Below are positions 6,360-13,476 of a DNA stretch of 19,726 nucleotides, piece after piece. The notes under the pieces were generated by a model that saw only the letters and a list, made by a program, of their open reading frames with translations, searched no databases and was not told where the DNA came from. Origin of the DNA: an uncultured Collinsella sp. (GTDB lineage: Bacteria; Actinomycetota; Coriobacteriia; Coriobacteriales; Coriobacteriaceae); assembly GCA_900544385.1 (NCBI GenBank), contig UQVD01000036.1, forward strand, positions 1-19,726, given 5' to 3'. The position numbers were made by a program, and so were the translations under genes. Position 1 is the stretch's first letter; each line of letters opens with the position of its first letter.

Positions 6360-6450
6360 GGAGAGCTGACCGAGAGGCCGAAGGTGCTCGCCTGCTAAGC
6401 GAGTATGCCCCAAAAGGGCATCTGGGGTTCGAATCCCCAGCTCTCCGCCA
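6360..6450 (+). tRNA. tRNA-Ser (anticodon GCT)
   Basis: A 91-nt class II tRNA. GGAGAGC (6360-6366) pairs with GCTCTCC (6440-6446), the discriminator is G, and CCA is encoded (6448-6450). The anticodon arm CTCGC-CTGCTAA-GCGAG gives GCT, reading AGC and AGU. The long variable arm includes the hairpin TGCCCCAAAAGGGCA, as expected for serine. The T-arm is CTGGG-GTTCGAATC-CCCAG. Confidence 0.97.
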
Positions 6451-6464
6451 GTTTAACTTTAAAG

Positions 6465-6490
6465 AAGGGTCCCATCGGGGGCCCTTTTTT
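6465..6490 (+). terminator. Terminator of tRNA-Ser
   Basis: AAGGGTCCC (6465-6473) pairs with GGGGCCCTT (6478-6486) with one G-T pair and loop ATCG, followed by TTTT. It lies 14 nt beyond the CCA. Confidence 0.85.
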
Positions 6491-6506
6491 ATTATCGAGA
6501 AAGGGC

Positions 6507-6523
6507 GCTGGGGATTCGAACCC
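6507..6523 (-). repeat. Inverted 17-nt copy of the tRNA-Ser T-arm/acceptor junction
   Basis: gctggggattcgaaccc is the exact reverse complement of 6425-6441 within tRNA-Ser and lies directly behind that tRNA's terminator. The T-arm is itself nearly palindromic, but the order GATTCGAAC rather than GTTCGAATC shows the copy is inverted. Related 11-nt inverted T-arm cores (ggattcgaacc) lie behind tRNA-Arg at 3506-3516 and 3695-3705. Confidence 0.75.
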
Positions 6524-6525
6524 TC

Positions 6526-6558
6526 AAAAAAGGAGGCGCCCCGTTGGACGCCTCCTTT
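6526..6558 (-). terminator. Terminator of the D-Ala-D-Ala carboxypeptidase gene
   Basis: A perfect 10-bp stem AAAGGAGGCG (6529-6538) / CGCCTCCTTT (6549-6558) with a 10-nt loop. Read on the minus strand the stem ends in TTTTTT (complement of 6526-6531). It lies 25 nt after the stop codon of the minus-strand gene. Confidence 0.85.
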
Positions 6559-6582
6559 CAGCGAGTGTATTGTTCTTCGATC

Positions 6583-7923
6583 TTACATCTCGGGCGCCTT
6601 GGCGACGGTCTCGCTTTCTGCCGTGAGTGGGCGGTTGTCGATGCGGCGGCCCAGGCGGTCGAGCTTCACAAGGAGCCACTCAATGGGATTCGGCCCTGCC
6701 CCTTCCTCGTCGGCAACCAGGTCCATAACGGCGATTTTGGTGCCGTCCTGCTTGAGCGTAACGCTGCCCACCTTGTCGCCCACATGCACCGTGCCCGAAA
6801 GATCGTCGTGGCTAACCTTTTCGGTCACCTCGCCGGCAAGGGAAAACACGGTCGCTTGCGCCGTAGGATCGGCGAGTGTGGCGTCGATCGTCTTATCCGT
6901 CCAGTCGGTTTGGCCAATGCGCGCCATAAGCGGGTTGCCGTTGGCGGTCTTTTCCTGCGTGTTGGCGATTGCGACCGTCACCTTGTGGCCGTAGTACCAG
7001 TTGGCAAGGGTGGCGGTATCGGTAAAGCGCTGATCGGTGGTGGTGGAGTTCAAAATAACGGTGTAGATCTCGTCGCCGTCGCGGTTGTAGGCGCTCGTAA
7101 AGCAATAGCCCGCGTCGTCGGTGGTGCCGGTCTTGCCGCCGATGTTGCCATCTTGGCCCAGCAAATAGTTATGCGTGTCCATGGAATGCGAATGGTCGGT
7201 GCCGTCGGCGCCCGTGACCTCGATCCAGGAATCCTCGCTCGCTACGACCTCGCGGATCGTGTCGTTTTTCATGGCCTCCTGCATCATCAGCGCTACGTCG
7301 TGTGCGGTTGAGTGCATATTGCCAGCCCACTCATCAAAGTCCAGACCATGCGGGTTTTCAAAAAGCGTACCGGTGCAGCCGAGCTTCTTAGCGCGCTCGT
7401 TCATGGCCTTCACAAATGTGGCCTCGGCGTCTTTGGTCTTGGGGTCGATCTTCTTGCCCACATATTCGGCGAGCACGATGGCGGCGTCGTTGCCCGAGGG
7501 AATCATCAGGCCACGCAGTGCCTGCTCAACGGTAAGCTCGTCGCCTTCGAGCAAGCCAGCGGTCGAATTACCCACGGTGGCTGCGGCGTTGCTCACCGTG
7601 ACCTTCTCGTCCATCTTGCAATTCTCGACGGTTAGGATTGCGGTCATGACCTTGGTGATCGAGGCAATCTTGACCTGCTCATCGGCCCCGCGGGCATAGT
7701 AGACGGTACCGTCTTTGCCCATGACGAGGGCATTGGTCGCATCGATATCGGGCAGGTTTTCGGCCGTGATGCCGCGCGCATCGGCGGTTTTGCCGCAAAC
7801 ATTGTCGGTCGTGAGCACTTGGGCGCCGGCGACGGTGGGCGCGCCAGCGGCAAGGGCGATAGCGCAGACAAAGCCGGCGGCAAGCTGGGCTGAGCGCTTT
7901 GCAAAAGAGGTGAGGGACTTCAC
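6583..7923 (-). CDS. Secreted D-alanyl-D-alanine carboxypeptidase (peptidase S11, DacA/PBP5-like)
   Basis: Low-molecular-weight penicillin-binding protein that removes the terminal D-Ala from peptidoglycan pentapeptides outside the membrane. With the GTG start at 7923 it has 446 residues. Residues 1-34 form a signal peptide (VKSLTSFAKRSAQ, hydrophobic core, then VAGA before Q35). The active-site motifs are SITK (Ser88, Lys91), SGN (143-145) and KTG (264-266, within GGKTGTTDDAG). A PBP5-type C-terminal beta domain spans about 335-405, followed by an amphipathic segment IEWLLVKLDRLGRR. The frame stays open to 8034 with an ATG at 7992. GTG is preferred because it puts the signal peptide at the N-terminus and because a -10-like TATACT lies downstream of the ATG. 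The ribosome-binding site is weak, so the start is uncertain. It is divergent from the VanRS-like pair. Confidence 0.9.
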   Translation of the reverse strand: MKSLTSFAKRSAQLAAGFVCAIALAAGAPTVAGAQVLTTDNVCGKTADARGITAENLPDIDATNALVMGKDGTVYYARGADEQVKIASITKVMTAILTVENCKMDEKVTVSNAAATVGNSTAGLLEGDELTVEQALRGLMIPSGNDAAIVLAEYVGKKIDPKTKDAEATFVKAMNERAKKLGCTGTLFENPHGLDFDEWAGNMHSTAHDVALMMQEAMKNDTIREVVASEDSWIEVTGADGTDHSHSMDTHNYLLGQDGNIGGKTGTTDDAGYCFTSAYNRDGDEIYTVILNSTTTDQRFTDTATLANWYYGHKVTVAIANTQEKTANGNPLMARIGQTDWTDKTIDATLADPTAQATVFSLAGEVTEKVSHDDLSGTVHVGDKVGSVTLKQDGTKIAVMDLVADEEGAGPNPIEWLLVKLDRLGRRIDNRPLTAESETVAKAPEM

Positions 7924-7972
7924 GGATTTCGCTTTCGACGGGATGGTCTCTTCTGGAACTAGAGTATATCGT

Positions 7973-8001
7973 TTGCCGGCGTCGGCGATCATCGCGTGCG
8001 T
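7973..8001 (-). promoter_or_regulatory. Possible promoter of the carboxypeptidase gene
   Basis: On the minus strand TATACT (complement of 7973-7978) makes a good -10. At 17 nt the -35 position reads TGATCG, which is poor and would fit an activator-dependent promoter. A start near 7966 leaves a leader of about 43 nt before the GTG at 7923. Confidence 0.4.
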
Positions 8002-8094
8002 GCGTGGCCCACATCCGCGCTCGAACGGGCACAAGGGTGCTTAAGGCCGACTTAATCACCCACGCTTGTTGTGTGTGGCGTGCGTCGCCTCGGG

Positions 8095-8115
8095 CATAAT
8101 GGAGCGCGAGAGGAG
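8095..8115 (+). promoter_or_regulatory. -10 element and ribosome-binding site of the VanR-like gene
   Basis: CATAAT (8095-8100) is a good -10. No well-spaced -35 is seen (GTGTGT-like sequence only), which is common for response-regulator-activated promoters. AGAGGAG (8109-8115) precedes the ATG at 8121. Confidence 0.4.
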
Positions 8116-8120
8116 CACGC

Positions 8121-8816
8121 ATGAACGAGCGCATACTGGTAGTTGATGACGAGAAGGCCATCGCCGACTTGGTTGGTATCTACCTTACAAAAGAGGGCTT
8201 TGATGTCCAGATTGCCTATAGCGGGGCCGATGCTGCCAAGGCAATCTTGGAGCAGGAGTTCGATCTGGCGCTGCTGGATGTCATGCTGCCCGATATCGAT
8301 GGATTTGAGCTGCTGCGTACGATCCGTTCCAGCCATACCTATCCTGTGATTATGCTGACGGCGCGCGATGCCCAGCAAGACAAGATCGAGGGCCTTTCGC
8401 TTGGCGCGGACGATTACGTGGTCAAGCCGTTCCGCCCGCTGGAGCTCATCGCGCGTGTGCACGCTCAGCTTCGCCGCTACACCAGCTACGGTAGCCGTGC
8501 GCAGGCGGCCGAGTCGCCGACCATTCAGCTCGACGGCTTGGAGATCAACCGCGATGCTCGTTCCGTGACGGTGGACGGTTCACCGGTACGCCTCACGCCC
8601 ACCGAGTATTCAATCTTGCTGTATCTGGTCGAGCATCGCGGCAGCGTGGTGGCCGTGGAGGACCTGTTCCGCGCAGTGTGGAACGAGGACTTTATGCCCG
8701 GCTCCAACAATACGGTGATGGTACACATTCGCCACCTGCGCGAAAAGATCGGCGATGACGCACAAAAGCCGCGCTTTATCAAAAACGTCTGGGGCGTCGG
8801 CTACATCATCGAATAA
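8121..8816 (+). CDS. VanR-like response regulator (OmpR/PhoB family)
   Basis: Cytoplasmic DNA-binding response regulator of 231 residues. The receiver domain (1-118) has the acidic pocket D9-D10, phospho-acceptor D53 (LLDVMLPDIDG), T80 and K102 (VVKPF). The OmpR-type winged helix (about 130-231) contains LTPTEYSILLYLVEHRG, the recognition helix region NNTVMVHIRHLREKIG and the wing IKNVWGVGYIIE. The next gene, 26 bp downstream, encodes a histidine kinase with a VanS-like H-box, so the pair is one two-component system. The start is fixed by AGAGGAG. Neighbouring divergent D,D-carboxypeptidase suggests a cell-wall stimulus. VanR itself is known from glycopeptide resistance, but no resistance ligase is present here. 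Confidence 0.92.
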   Translation: MNERILVVDDEKAIADLVGIYLTKEGFDVQIAYSGADAAKAILEQEFDLALLDVMLPDIDGFELLRTIRSSHTYPVIMLTARDAQQDKIEGLSLGADDYVVKPFRPLELIARVHAQLRRYTSYGSRAQAAESPTIQLDGLEINRDARSVTVDGSPVRLTPTEYSILLYLVEHRGSVVAVEDLFRAVWNEDFMPGSNNTVMVHIRHLREKIGDDAQKPRFIKNVWGVGYIIE

Positions 8817-8842
8817 CGCTTTTCGCTTGTGAGGATCTTGAT

Positions 8843-10081
8843 ATGACAAAAGACGATAGGCAAGCGTTCGAGGTGCCCGATCGGCTCTTTGAATGCGTGA
8901 GGTCAGTCGTCGACAACCGCGCGCTTGCAACGGTGCTGCTCTTTTTGTTGAGCCTGCTGCTGATTGGCATCGATAACATCGCCGGAATCTTGGCGGCGCT
9001 GCTTGTCGGCTTTTTGCTGATCGATCGATTTGAGATCGTGCGCCGTTGCGTGGTGATTGGCGGCGCCGCGTGGGCCATGACGTTGGCGATTGGCGCCATG
9101 GCGCTCGGTGGCATCGAAGGGCCGGTGCTGTTCGATGCCGGCTTTGTATTCAACATGCTTGGCTTTGTGCTGGCGCTTGCCGTGTGCGTGCTGTTCTTGT
9201 GCGCCCGCGCCCTGTACTACCAGGGCTACGAGCAGGGCGAGCAGCATGCCGATTGTGTGCTGGCCGCTCGTATTCAAGATCGCCTGATCGATCACCCCGA
9301 CACCTGGGACAACATCGACGGCGACTTCTTGGAGGTCGAGGGCGCCCTTAACCGCGTGCGTGACCGAGAGCGCAAGGTGCAACAGGCCCTGCGTGACGAG
9401 TCGCATCGCAAGGACGATCTGGTCACGTACTTGGCGCATGACCTACGCACTCCGCTTGCCAGCGTGGTGGGCTATCTTTCGCTGCTGCAAGAGGCTCCTG
9501 AGCTGCCGGTTGAGCAACGTGCGCGCTTTACGGGCGTGGCTCTCGGCAAGGCGCACCGGCTCGATGCGCTCATCGAGGAGTTCTTCGATATCACGCGCTT
9601 TGACTTCCACGATATCGTGCTCACGCGCGGCTATGTTGATCTGGGGTTGCTGCTGGCTCAGGTGGCTGACGAGTTCTATCCCATCCTCAACGAGCAGCAT
9701 AAGGAAGCCCAAGTTGATATTCGCGAGGACCTGACGGTGCTCGTGGATGGCGACAAGATGGCCCGCGTGTTTAACAACATCATGAAAAACGCCGTCGCCT
9801 ATAGCTATGAGGGCTCGACTATCACGATTGAGGCCGGGCGCCAAGACGATGGCGGCGTGCGCGTGCGCTTTATCAATCAGGGCGATCCTATCCCTGCAGC
9901 TAAGCTCAAGGTGATCTTTGAGAAGTTCTATCGCCTGGATGCGGCGCGTGCGACCAATCGCGGTGGTGCCGGTCTGGGCCTTGCTATTGCCAAGGAGATC
10001 ATCGCGGCACACGGCGGTACCGTTGCATGTGAATCGACGCCCGAACACACGATATTCACCATCGAGCTGCCCGCCGCATAG
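8843..10081 (+). CDS. VanS-like membrane sensor histidine kinase
   Basis: A 412-residue kinase preceded by GAGGATC at good spacing. Four hydrophobic helices lie at about 28-44, 46-61, 69-90 and 102-122, with only short loops between them, so it lacks a large external sensor domain. A cytoplasmic linker (130-190) leads to the H-box LVTYLAHDLRTPLASVVGYLS with phospho-acceptor H199. This motif is close to the VanS type. The ATPase domain has the N-box NNIMKNAVAY, FEKFYR and the G2 box GGAGLGLAIAKEI. The usual G1 box DxGxGI is replaced by NQGDPIP, seen also in some VanS-like kinases. It would phosphorylate the regulator encoded just upstream. With intramembrane-type sensing it may respond to envelope damage or lipid II-binding compounds. 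That is inference. Confidence 0.9.
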   Translation: MTKDDRQAFEVPDRLFECVRSVVDNRALATVLLFLLSLLLIGIDNIAGILAALLVGFLLIDRFEIVRRCVVIGGAAWAMTLAIGAMALGGIEGPVLFDAGFVFNMLGFVLALAVCVLFLCARALYYQGYEQGEQHADCVLAARIQDRLIDHPDTWDNIDGDFLEVEGALNRVRDRERKVQQALRDESHRKDDLVTYLAHDLRTPLASVVGYLSLLQEAPELPVEQRARFTGVALGKAHRLDALIEEFFDITRFDFHDIVLTRGYVDLGLLLAQVADEFYPILNEQHKEAQVDIREDLTVLVDGDKMARVFNNIMKNAVAYSYEGSTITIEAGRQDDGGVRVRFINQGDPIPAAKLKVIFEKFYRLDAARATNRGGAGLGLAIAKEIIAAHGGTVACESTPEHTIFTIELPAA

Positions 10082-10102
10082 CCAGCGTGCCCTTACAAAC
10101 AC

Positions 10103-10169
10103 TTGACAATGCGCTCACGTGCATATGAGCTGCGATTTCTACTATCGATACTGCTGAATTGATATCGAT
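10103..10169 (+). promoter_or_regulatory. pstB upstream region with -35-like box, inverted repeat and paired ATCGAT sites
   Basis: TTGACA (10103-10108) is a perfect -35, but the best -10s (TATGAG, 10124-10129; CATATG, 10122-10127) are spaced only 15 and 13 nt away. An inverted repeat GCTCA-N8-TGAGC (10113-10130) covers the spacer. Two ATCGAT sites (10144-10149 and 10164-10169) lie exactly 20 nt apart, about two helix turns, between it and the gene. This looks like a regulated promoter, and PhoB/PhoP-type control is plausible, but I see no clear known Pho box. Confidence 0.35.
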
Positions 10170-10184
10170 GTGGAGGTATGCGGT

Positions 10185-11060
10185 ATGACGGCTGCTGCGG
10201 CTGTGGAGCCCACGGAGCTTGAAGAACTCATGAAAGCGCAGGCCGAGGCCGCGCACGAGCGCGAGGTTGGGGATGCGACTCGCCCCACGGCAGAGGATCT
10301 TGCCGCCTCGCCGACGCGAATCGATGTTGAGGGCCTCGACCTGTTCTATGGCGACCACCATGCGCTCAAGGACGTGAATATCAAGATCCGCGACAAGCAG
10401 ATTACCTCGTTCATCGGGCCTTCGGGCTGCGGAAAGTCCACGTTGCTGCGCTGCTTTAACCGCATGAACGACGGCATCAAGGACTGCCGCATCGAGGGCA
10501 AGATTGCGCTCGATGGTCAAGATATCCTGGGCGACTACGACATCTGCCGCCTTCGCCAGCGCGTGGGCATGGTGTTCCAGCGCCCCAACCCGTTTCCCAT
10601 GAGCATCTACGACAACGTCGCGTATGGTCCGCGCGGTATGGGTGTGCGCGATCGCGCTGCGCTGGATGAGCTGGTCGAGGACTCCCTTCGTCGCGCTGCG
10701 CTATGGGATGAGGTCAAGGACAAGCTCAAAGAGTCGGGTCTGGGTCTTTCGGGCGGCCAGCAGCAGCGTCTGTGCATCGCCCGCGCACTTGCCGTGCAGC
10801 CCGACATTCTGCTGATGGACGAGCCGACCTCGGCACTCGACCCTGTGTCGACGCTGGTGGTGGAGCAGCTGGCCTGCGAGCTCAAAGAGACCTGCACGCT
10901 CGTGGTCGTTACGCACAATATGCAGCAGGCGGCGCGTATCTCCGATTCGGTCGCATTCTTTTTGCTGGGTGAGCTGGTGGAGCACGCGCCCACCGCGCAA
11001 CTCTTCAAGAATCCGACCGATCCGCGCACGGCGGATTATTTGACGGGGCGTTTTGGCTGA
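10185..11060 (+). CDS. pstB: Phosphate ABC transporter ATP-binding protein
   Basis: ATPase subunit of the PstSCAB high-affinity phosphate importer, working on the inner face of the membrane. The product has 291 residues. Walker A GPSGCGKST is at 78-86, the Q-loop at FQRPNPFP (131-138), the signature LSGGQQQR at 188-195, Walker B ILLMDEP at 208-214 and the switch His244 (VVTHNMQQA). The end DYLTGRFG is diagnostic of PstB. About 44 extra N-terminal residues, rich in Ala and Glu, precede the ABC fold, whereas typical PstB proteins have fewer. The frame is open from a GTG at 10170, but GGAGG (10172-10176) points to the ATG at 10185. PstS, PstC, PstA and PhoU are not in the window. The next genes are a PhoB/PhoR-like pair starting 64 bp later. 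Confidence 0.95.
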   Translation: MTAAAAVEPTELEELMKAQAEAAHEREVGDATRPTAEDLAASPTRIDVEGLDLFYGDHHALKDVNIKIRDKQITSFIGPSGCGKSTLLRCFNRMNDGIKDCRIEGKIALDGQDILGDYDICRLRQRVGMVFQRPNPFPMSIYDNVAYGPRGMGVRDRAALDELVEDSLRRAALWDEVKDKLKESGLGLSGGQQQRLCIARALAVQPDILLMDEPTSALDPVSTLVVEQLACELKETCTLVVVTHNMQQAARISDSVAFFLLGELVEHAPTAQLFKNPTDPRTADYLTGRFG

Positions 11061-11070
11061 TACCATCTAG

Positions 11071-11094
11071 TAAAGGTACCTTTAGGGTTAAGAT
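11071..11094 (+). promoter_or_regulatory. Palindromic operator candidate and -10 upstream of the PhoB-like gene
   Basis: TAAAGGTACCTTTA (11071-11084) is a perfect 14-bp palindrome in the 64-bp gap after pstB. It ends 5 nt before a -10-like TAAGAT (11089-11094), and where a -35 would sit there is only TCTAGT. A dimeric regulator bound here would overlap the polymerase site. Confidence 0.4.
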
Positions 11095-11124
11095 GCGGTC
11101 ATGCCGGCCGCAAAGGGGTTCAAC

Positions 11125-11853
11125 ATGATCTATTACGTCGAGGACGATGACAACATCAGGGATTTGACGGTCTATGCGCTGCGCAAGCAGGGGATTGAGG
11201 CCGAGGGCTTTTCGTGCGACGGTGAGTTTAAGGCTGCTGTGGCGCGACGGGTACCCGATGCCGTCCTGCTCGACATCATGCTGCCCGATACCGATGGCTT
11301 GGCGATTATGCGTCGACTGCGTGCCGATCGCCTGACGGCGACGGTGCCCATCATGATGCTTACCGCCAAGGATACCGAGCTCGACAAGGTGATGGCGCTC
11401 GATGGCGGTGCCGACGATTACCTGACTAAGCCGTTTTCGCTCATGGAGCTTGCGAGCCGCTGCCGCGCACTGCTGCGTCGCGGCGGCATGGTCAAGCAGG
11501 CGAGCGATGTGCTCAGCGTGGGCGACATCGTGCTCTCGCCCAGCCATCGCGAGGTGACCGTTGCCGGCGAGCCGCTTAAGCTCACCCTGCGCGAGTTCGA
11601 CCTGCTCGAATACCTCATGCGCAAGCCCGGCGTGGTTTTTACCCGCGAGTCGTTGCTGCAGAGCGTGTGGGGTTGGGACTTCGACGGCGGTTCGCGCACC
11701 GTTGACGTGCACGTGCAGACGCTTCGCCAAAAACTGGGCGAGCATGCCGGCGCCATCGAGACCGTGCGCGGCGTGGGCTACCGCTTGGCCGAGCCTTCTG
11801 CCGGTGATGGTGCCGAAGGTGACGACACCGCGGCCACCGCATCGGAGGAGTAA
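11125..11853 (+). CDS. PhoB/PhoP/RegX3-like response regulator
   Basis: OmpR-family regulator of 242 residues. The receiver domain shows EDDDN at 6-10, phospho-acceptor D50 (LLDIMLPDTDG), T80 and K102 (LTKPF). The winged helix (about 130-222) contains LTLREFDLLEYLMRKPG, SRTVDVHVQTLRQKLG and the wing TVRGVGYRL. An acidic, Ala-rich tail of about 20 residues follows the domain. An in-frame ATG at 11101 would add eight residues, but AAAGGGG (11112-11118) precedes the ATG at 11125, and MIYYVEDDDNIRDL is a typical start. The stop codon is separated from the kinase gene by 3 bp. Its place between pstB and a PhoR-like kinase points to phosphate-starvation control. Confidence 0.92.
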   Translation: MIYYVEDDDNIRDLTVYALRKQGIEAEGFSCDGEFKAAVARRVPDAVLLDIMLPDTDGLAIMRRLRADRLTATVPIMMLTAKDTELDKVMALDGGADDYLTKPFSLMELASRCRALLRRGGMVKQASDVLSVGDIVLSPSHREVTVAGEPLKLTLREFDLLEYLMRKPGVVFTRESLLQSVWGWDFDGGSRTVDVHVQTLRQKLGEHAGAIETVRGVGYRLAEPSAGDGAEGDDTAATASEE

Positions 11854-11856
11854 CCC

Positions 11857-13281
11857 GTGGTCTTCGCCCCCCAGGGAAAACATACGCTGTCGCACCGCGT
11901 TTTTGTGACGATCTTTGTCTGCGCCATGGCGGTTATCGTGGCGTTTACGGTGCTGGGTGCGTTCTTTGTGCAAAACACCTTGGCGGATGCCACGAGTGCC
12001 AATCTGGCGCAGGAAACCGAGCTCATTGCTGCCGCCCTCGACGAACAGCAGGAGCCCATCCCGTTCTTGCGTAGCCTCGATCGCGAGGACTTGCGCATCA
12101 CGCTGATTAACAAGGATGGATCGGTTGCCTACGACAACGAGGCGTCGCCTTCCACACTGCCCAACCATGGCGATCGCCCCGAGGTCATCGAGGCCTTTGA
12201 GAGTGGTTTGGGTTCCGCGGAGCGCGCAAGCTCTACGCTCGACGAGATTATGCTGTATCGCGCCGTCGCCCTTGATAACGGTCAGGTTGTCCGCTTGGCG
12301 CAGGCCCAGCCTGGCGTTGCGGCGATTTTGCTGTCGATGGTGGCGCCGATGCTGCTTATCGCAGCAGCGGGTGCGGTACTCTCGTTTTTTATGGCGCGCC
12401 GCGAGTCCCGTGCCATCATCGCGCCGTTGCAAGAGGTGGATTTGGACCACCCACGCCGTAGCTATGAGCACGCCTATGCCGAGATGGTCCCCATGCTTGA
12501 GCGTATCGAGTCGCAGCGCCAGGAACTCAAGCGCCAAATGGCGGTGCTAGCGGACAACGACCGTATGCGCCGCGAGTTCACGGCGAATATCACCCATGAG
12601 CTCAAGACGCCGCTTACGGCGATTTCGGGCTATGCCGAGCTCATCGCAAACGGCATGGTCGAGGGCGAGGACGACCTGTGCAACTTTGGCGGTCGCATCT
12701 ATCGTGAGGCGGGCCGCTTGGCGGCGCTTGTCAACGACATCCTTACGCTGTCTAACTTGGATGAGGCCGAGCGTGCAACTGAGGGCGAGGCGGTGCCCAT
12801 TGGGTCCACGGAGCCTATTGAGCTCTCGCGTGCCATCTACGCGGTTGAGCAGCGTCTTGAACAGGTCGCCCGTCAGGCGAATGTGACGATAAGTCATGAG
12901 ACCAAGCCTGTGGTCATCGAAGGCGTGTCGCGCTTGATTGACGAGCTCATCTATAATCTGGCAAGCAACGCCATCCGCTACAATCGACCCGGCGGTACGG
13001 TTACGCTGCAGTGCGGCACCAACGACGAAGGCCATCCGTTCCTCGCGGTCGCCGACACGGGAATCGGTATCGCGCCCGAAGAACAGGGCAAGGTATTTGA
13101 GCGGTTCTATCGCGTGGACAAGAGTAGGTCCAAGGCACGCGGCGGAACCGGTCTGGGGCTTGCCATTGTCAAGCATGCGGCCCTGTATCATCACGCCACG
13201 CTCGATCTGTCGAGCGAGTTGGGCGTGGGAACCACCGTTACGGTGACGTTTCCCGTACAGCAGGACGAGCCATTCGCATAG
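11857..13281 (+). CDS. PhoR-like sensor histidine kinase
   Basis: A 474-residue kinase starting at GTG 11857, with GGAGGAG immediately upstream inside the end of the regulator gene. Transmembrane helices lie at about 14-37 and 157-179. They enclose an extracytoplasmic region of about 120 residues of the PAS/Cache-like kind seen in PhoR and WalK kinases (ITLINKDGSVAYDNEAS at 81-97). A short linker with coiled-coil character follows (about 205-235). The H-box FTANITHELKTPLTAISGYAELI has H247. The ATPase domain has ELIYNLASNAIRYN, DTGIGI, FERFYR and GGTGLGLAIV, so all catalytic boxes are intact. It forms a two-gene operon with the regulator, probably coupled to pstB. A hairpin follows its stop codon. 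Confidence 0.92.
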   Translation: MVFAPQGKHTLSHRVFVTIFVCAMAVIVAFTVLGAFFVQNTLADATSANLAQETELIAAALDEQQEPIPFLRSLDREDLRITLINKDGSVAYDNEASPSTLPNHGDRPEVIEAFESGLGSAERASSTLDEIMLYRAVALDNGQVVRLAQAQPGVAAILLSMVAPMLLIAAAGAVLSFFMARRESRAIIAPLQEVDLDHPRRSYEHAYAEMVPMLERIESQRQELKRQMAVLADNDRMRREFTANITHELKTPLTAISGYAELIANGMVEGEDDLCNFGGRIYREAGRLAALVNDILTLSNLDEAERATEGEAVPIGSTEPIELSRAIYAVEQRLEQVARQANVTISHETKPVVIEGVSRLIDELIYNLASNAIRYNRPGGTVTLQCGTNDEGHPFLAVADTGIGIAPEEQGKVFERFYRVDKSRSKARGGTGLGLAIVKHAALYHHATLDLSSELGVGTTVTVTFPVQQDEPFA

Positions 13282-13306
13282 CGATACAACATAGATATTG
13301 ACGTAG

Positions 13307-13335
13307 ACGCCGCATTTGACTTTCGGGTGCGGCGT
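13307..13335 (+). terminator. Probable terminator after the PhoR-like gene
   Basis: ACGCCGCA (13307-13314) pairs perfectly with TGCGGCGT (13328-13335), followed by TGTTGTG, which is only moderately T-rich. A second small stem ACAGG-AGAG-CCTGT (13371-13384) followed by TTCTT lies further along in the same 195-bp gap. Confidence 0.5.
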
Positions 13336-13400
13336 TGTTGTGCAATTTTACGATTGCTTCCGACATTTTTACAGGAGAGCCTGTTTCTTATGTATAGAGT

Positions 13401-13429
13401 TTGGTCTCGGTAAAAAGATGCGATAACAT
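13401..13429 (+). promoter_or_regulatory. Probable promoter of the cpsC-cpsD-cpsB unit
   Basis: TTGGTC (13401-13406) and TAACAT (13424-13429) are separated by 17 nt and lie about 48 nt before the ATG at 13477. It is the best-spaced pair in the gap. Confidence 0.45.
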
Positions 13430-13476
13430 ACGGACAGTTTTGTCAATCCGAACTGGGGAAATGAAAGGCAAGCTGC

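Noticed and set aside
6317..7311. Plus-strand frames over tRNA-Ser and antisense to the carboxypeptidase gene
   Set aside because: They cross a tRNA and a terminator, or mirror a gene with SITK, SGN and KTG motifs; no start signals.
11005..12537. 510-codon minus-strand frame across the PhoB/PhoR-like genes
   Set aside because: Shadow of two well-supported plus-strand genes with all catalytic motifs; composition rich in His, Arg and Gln without structure.
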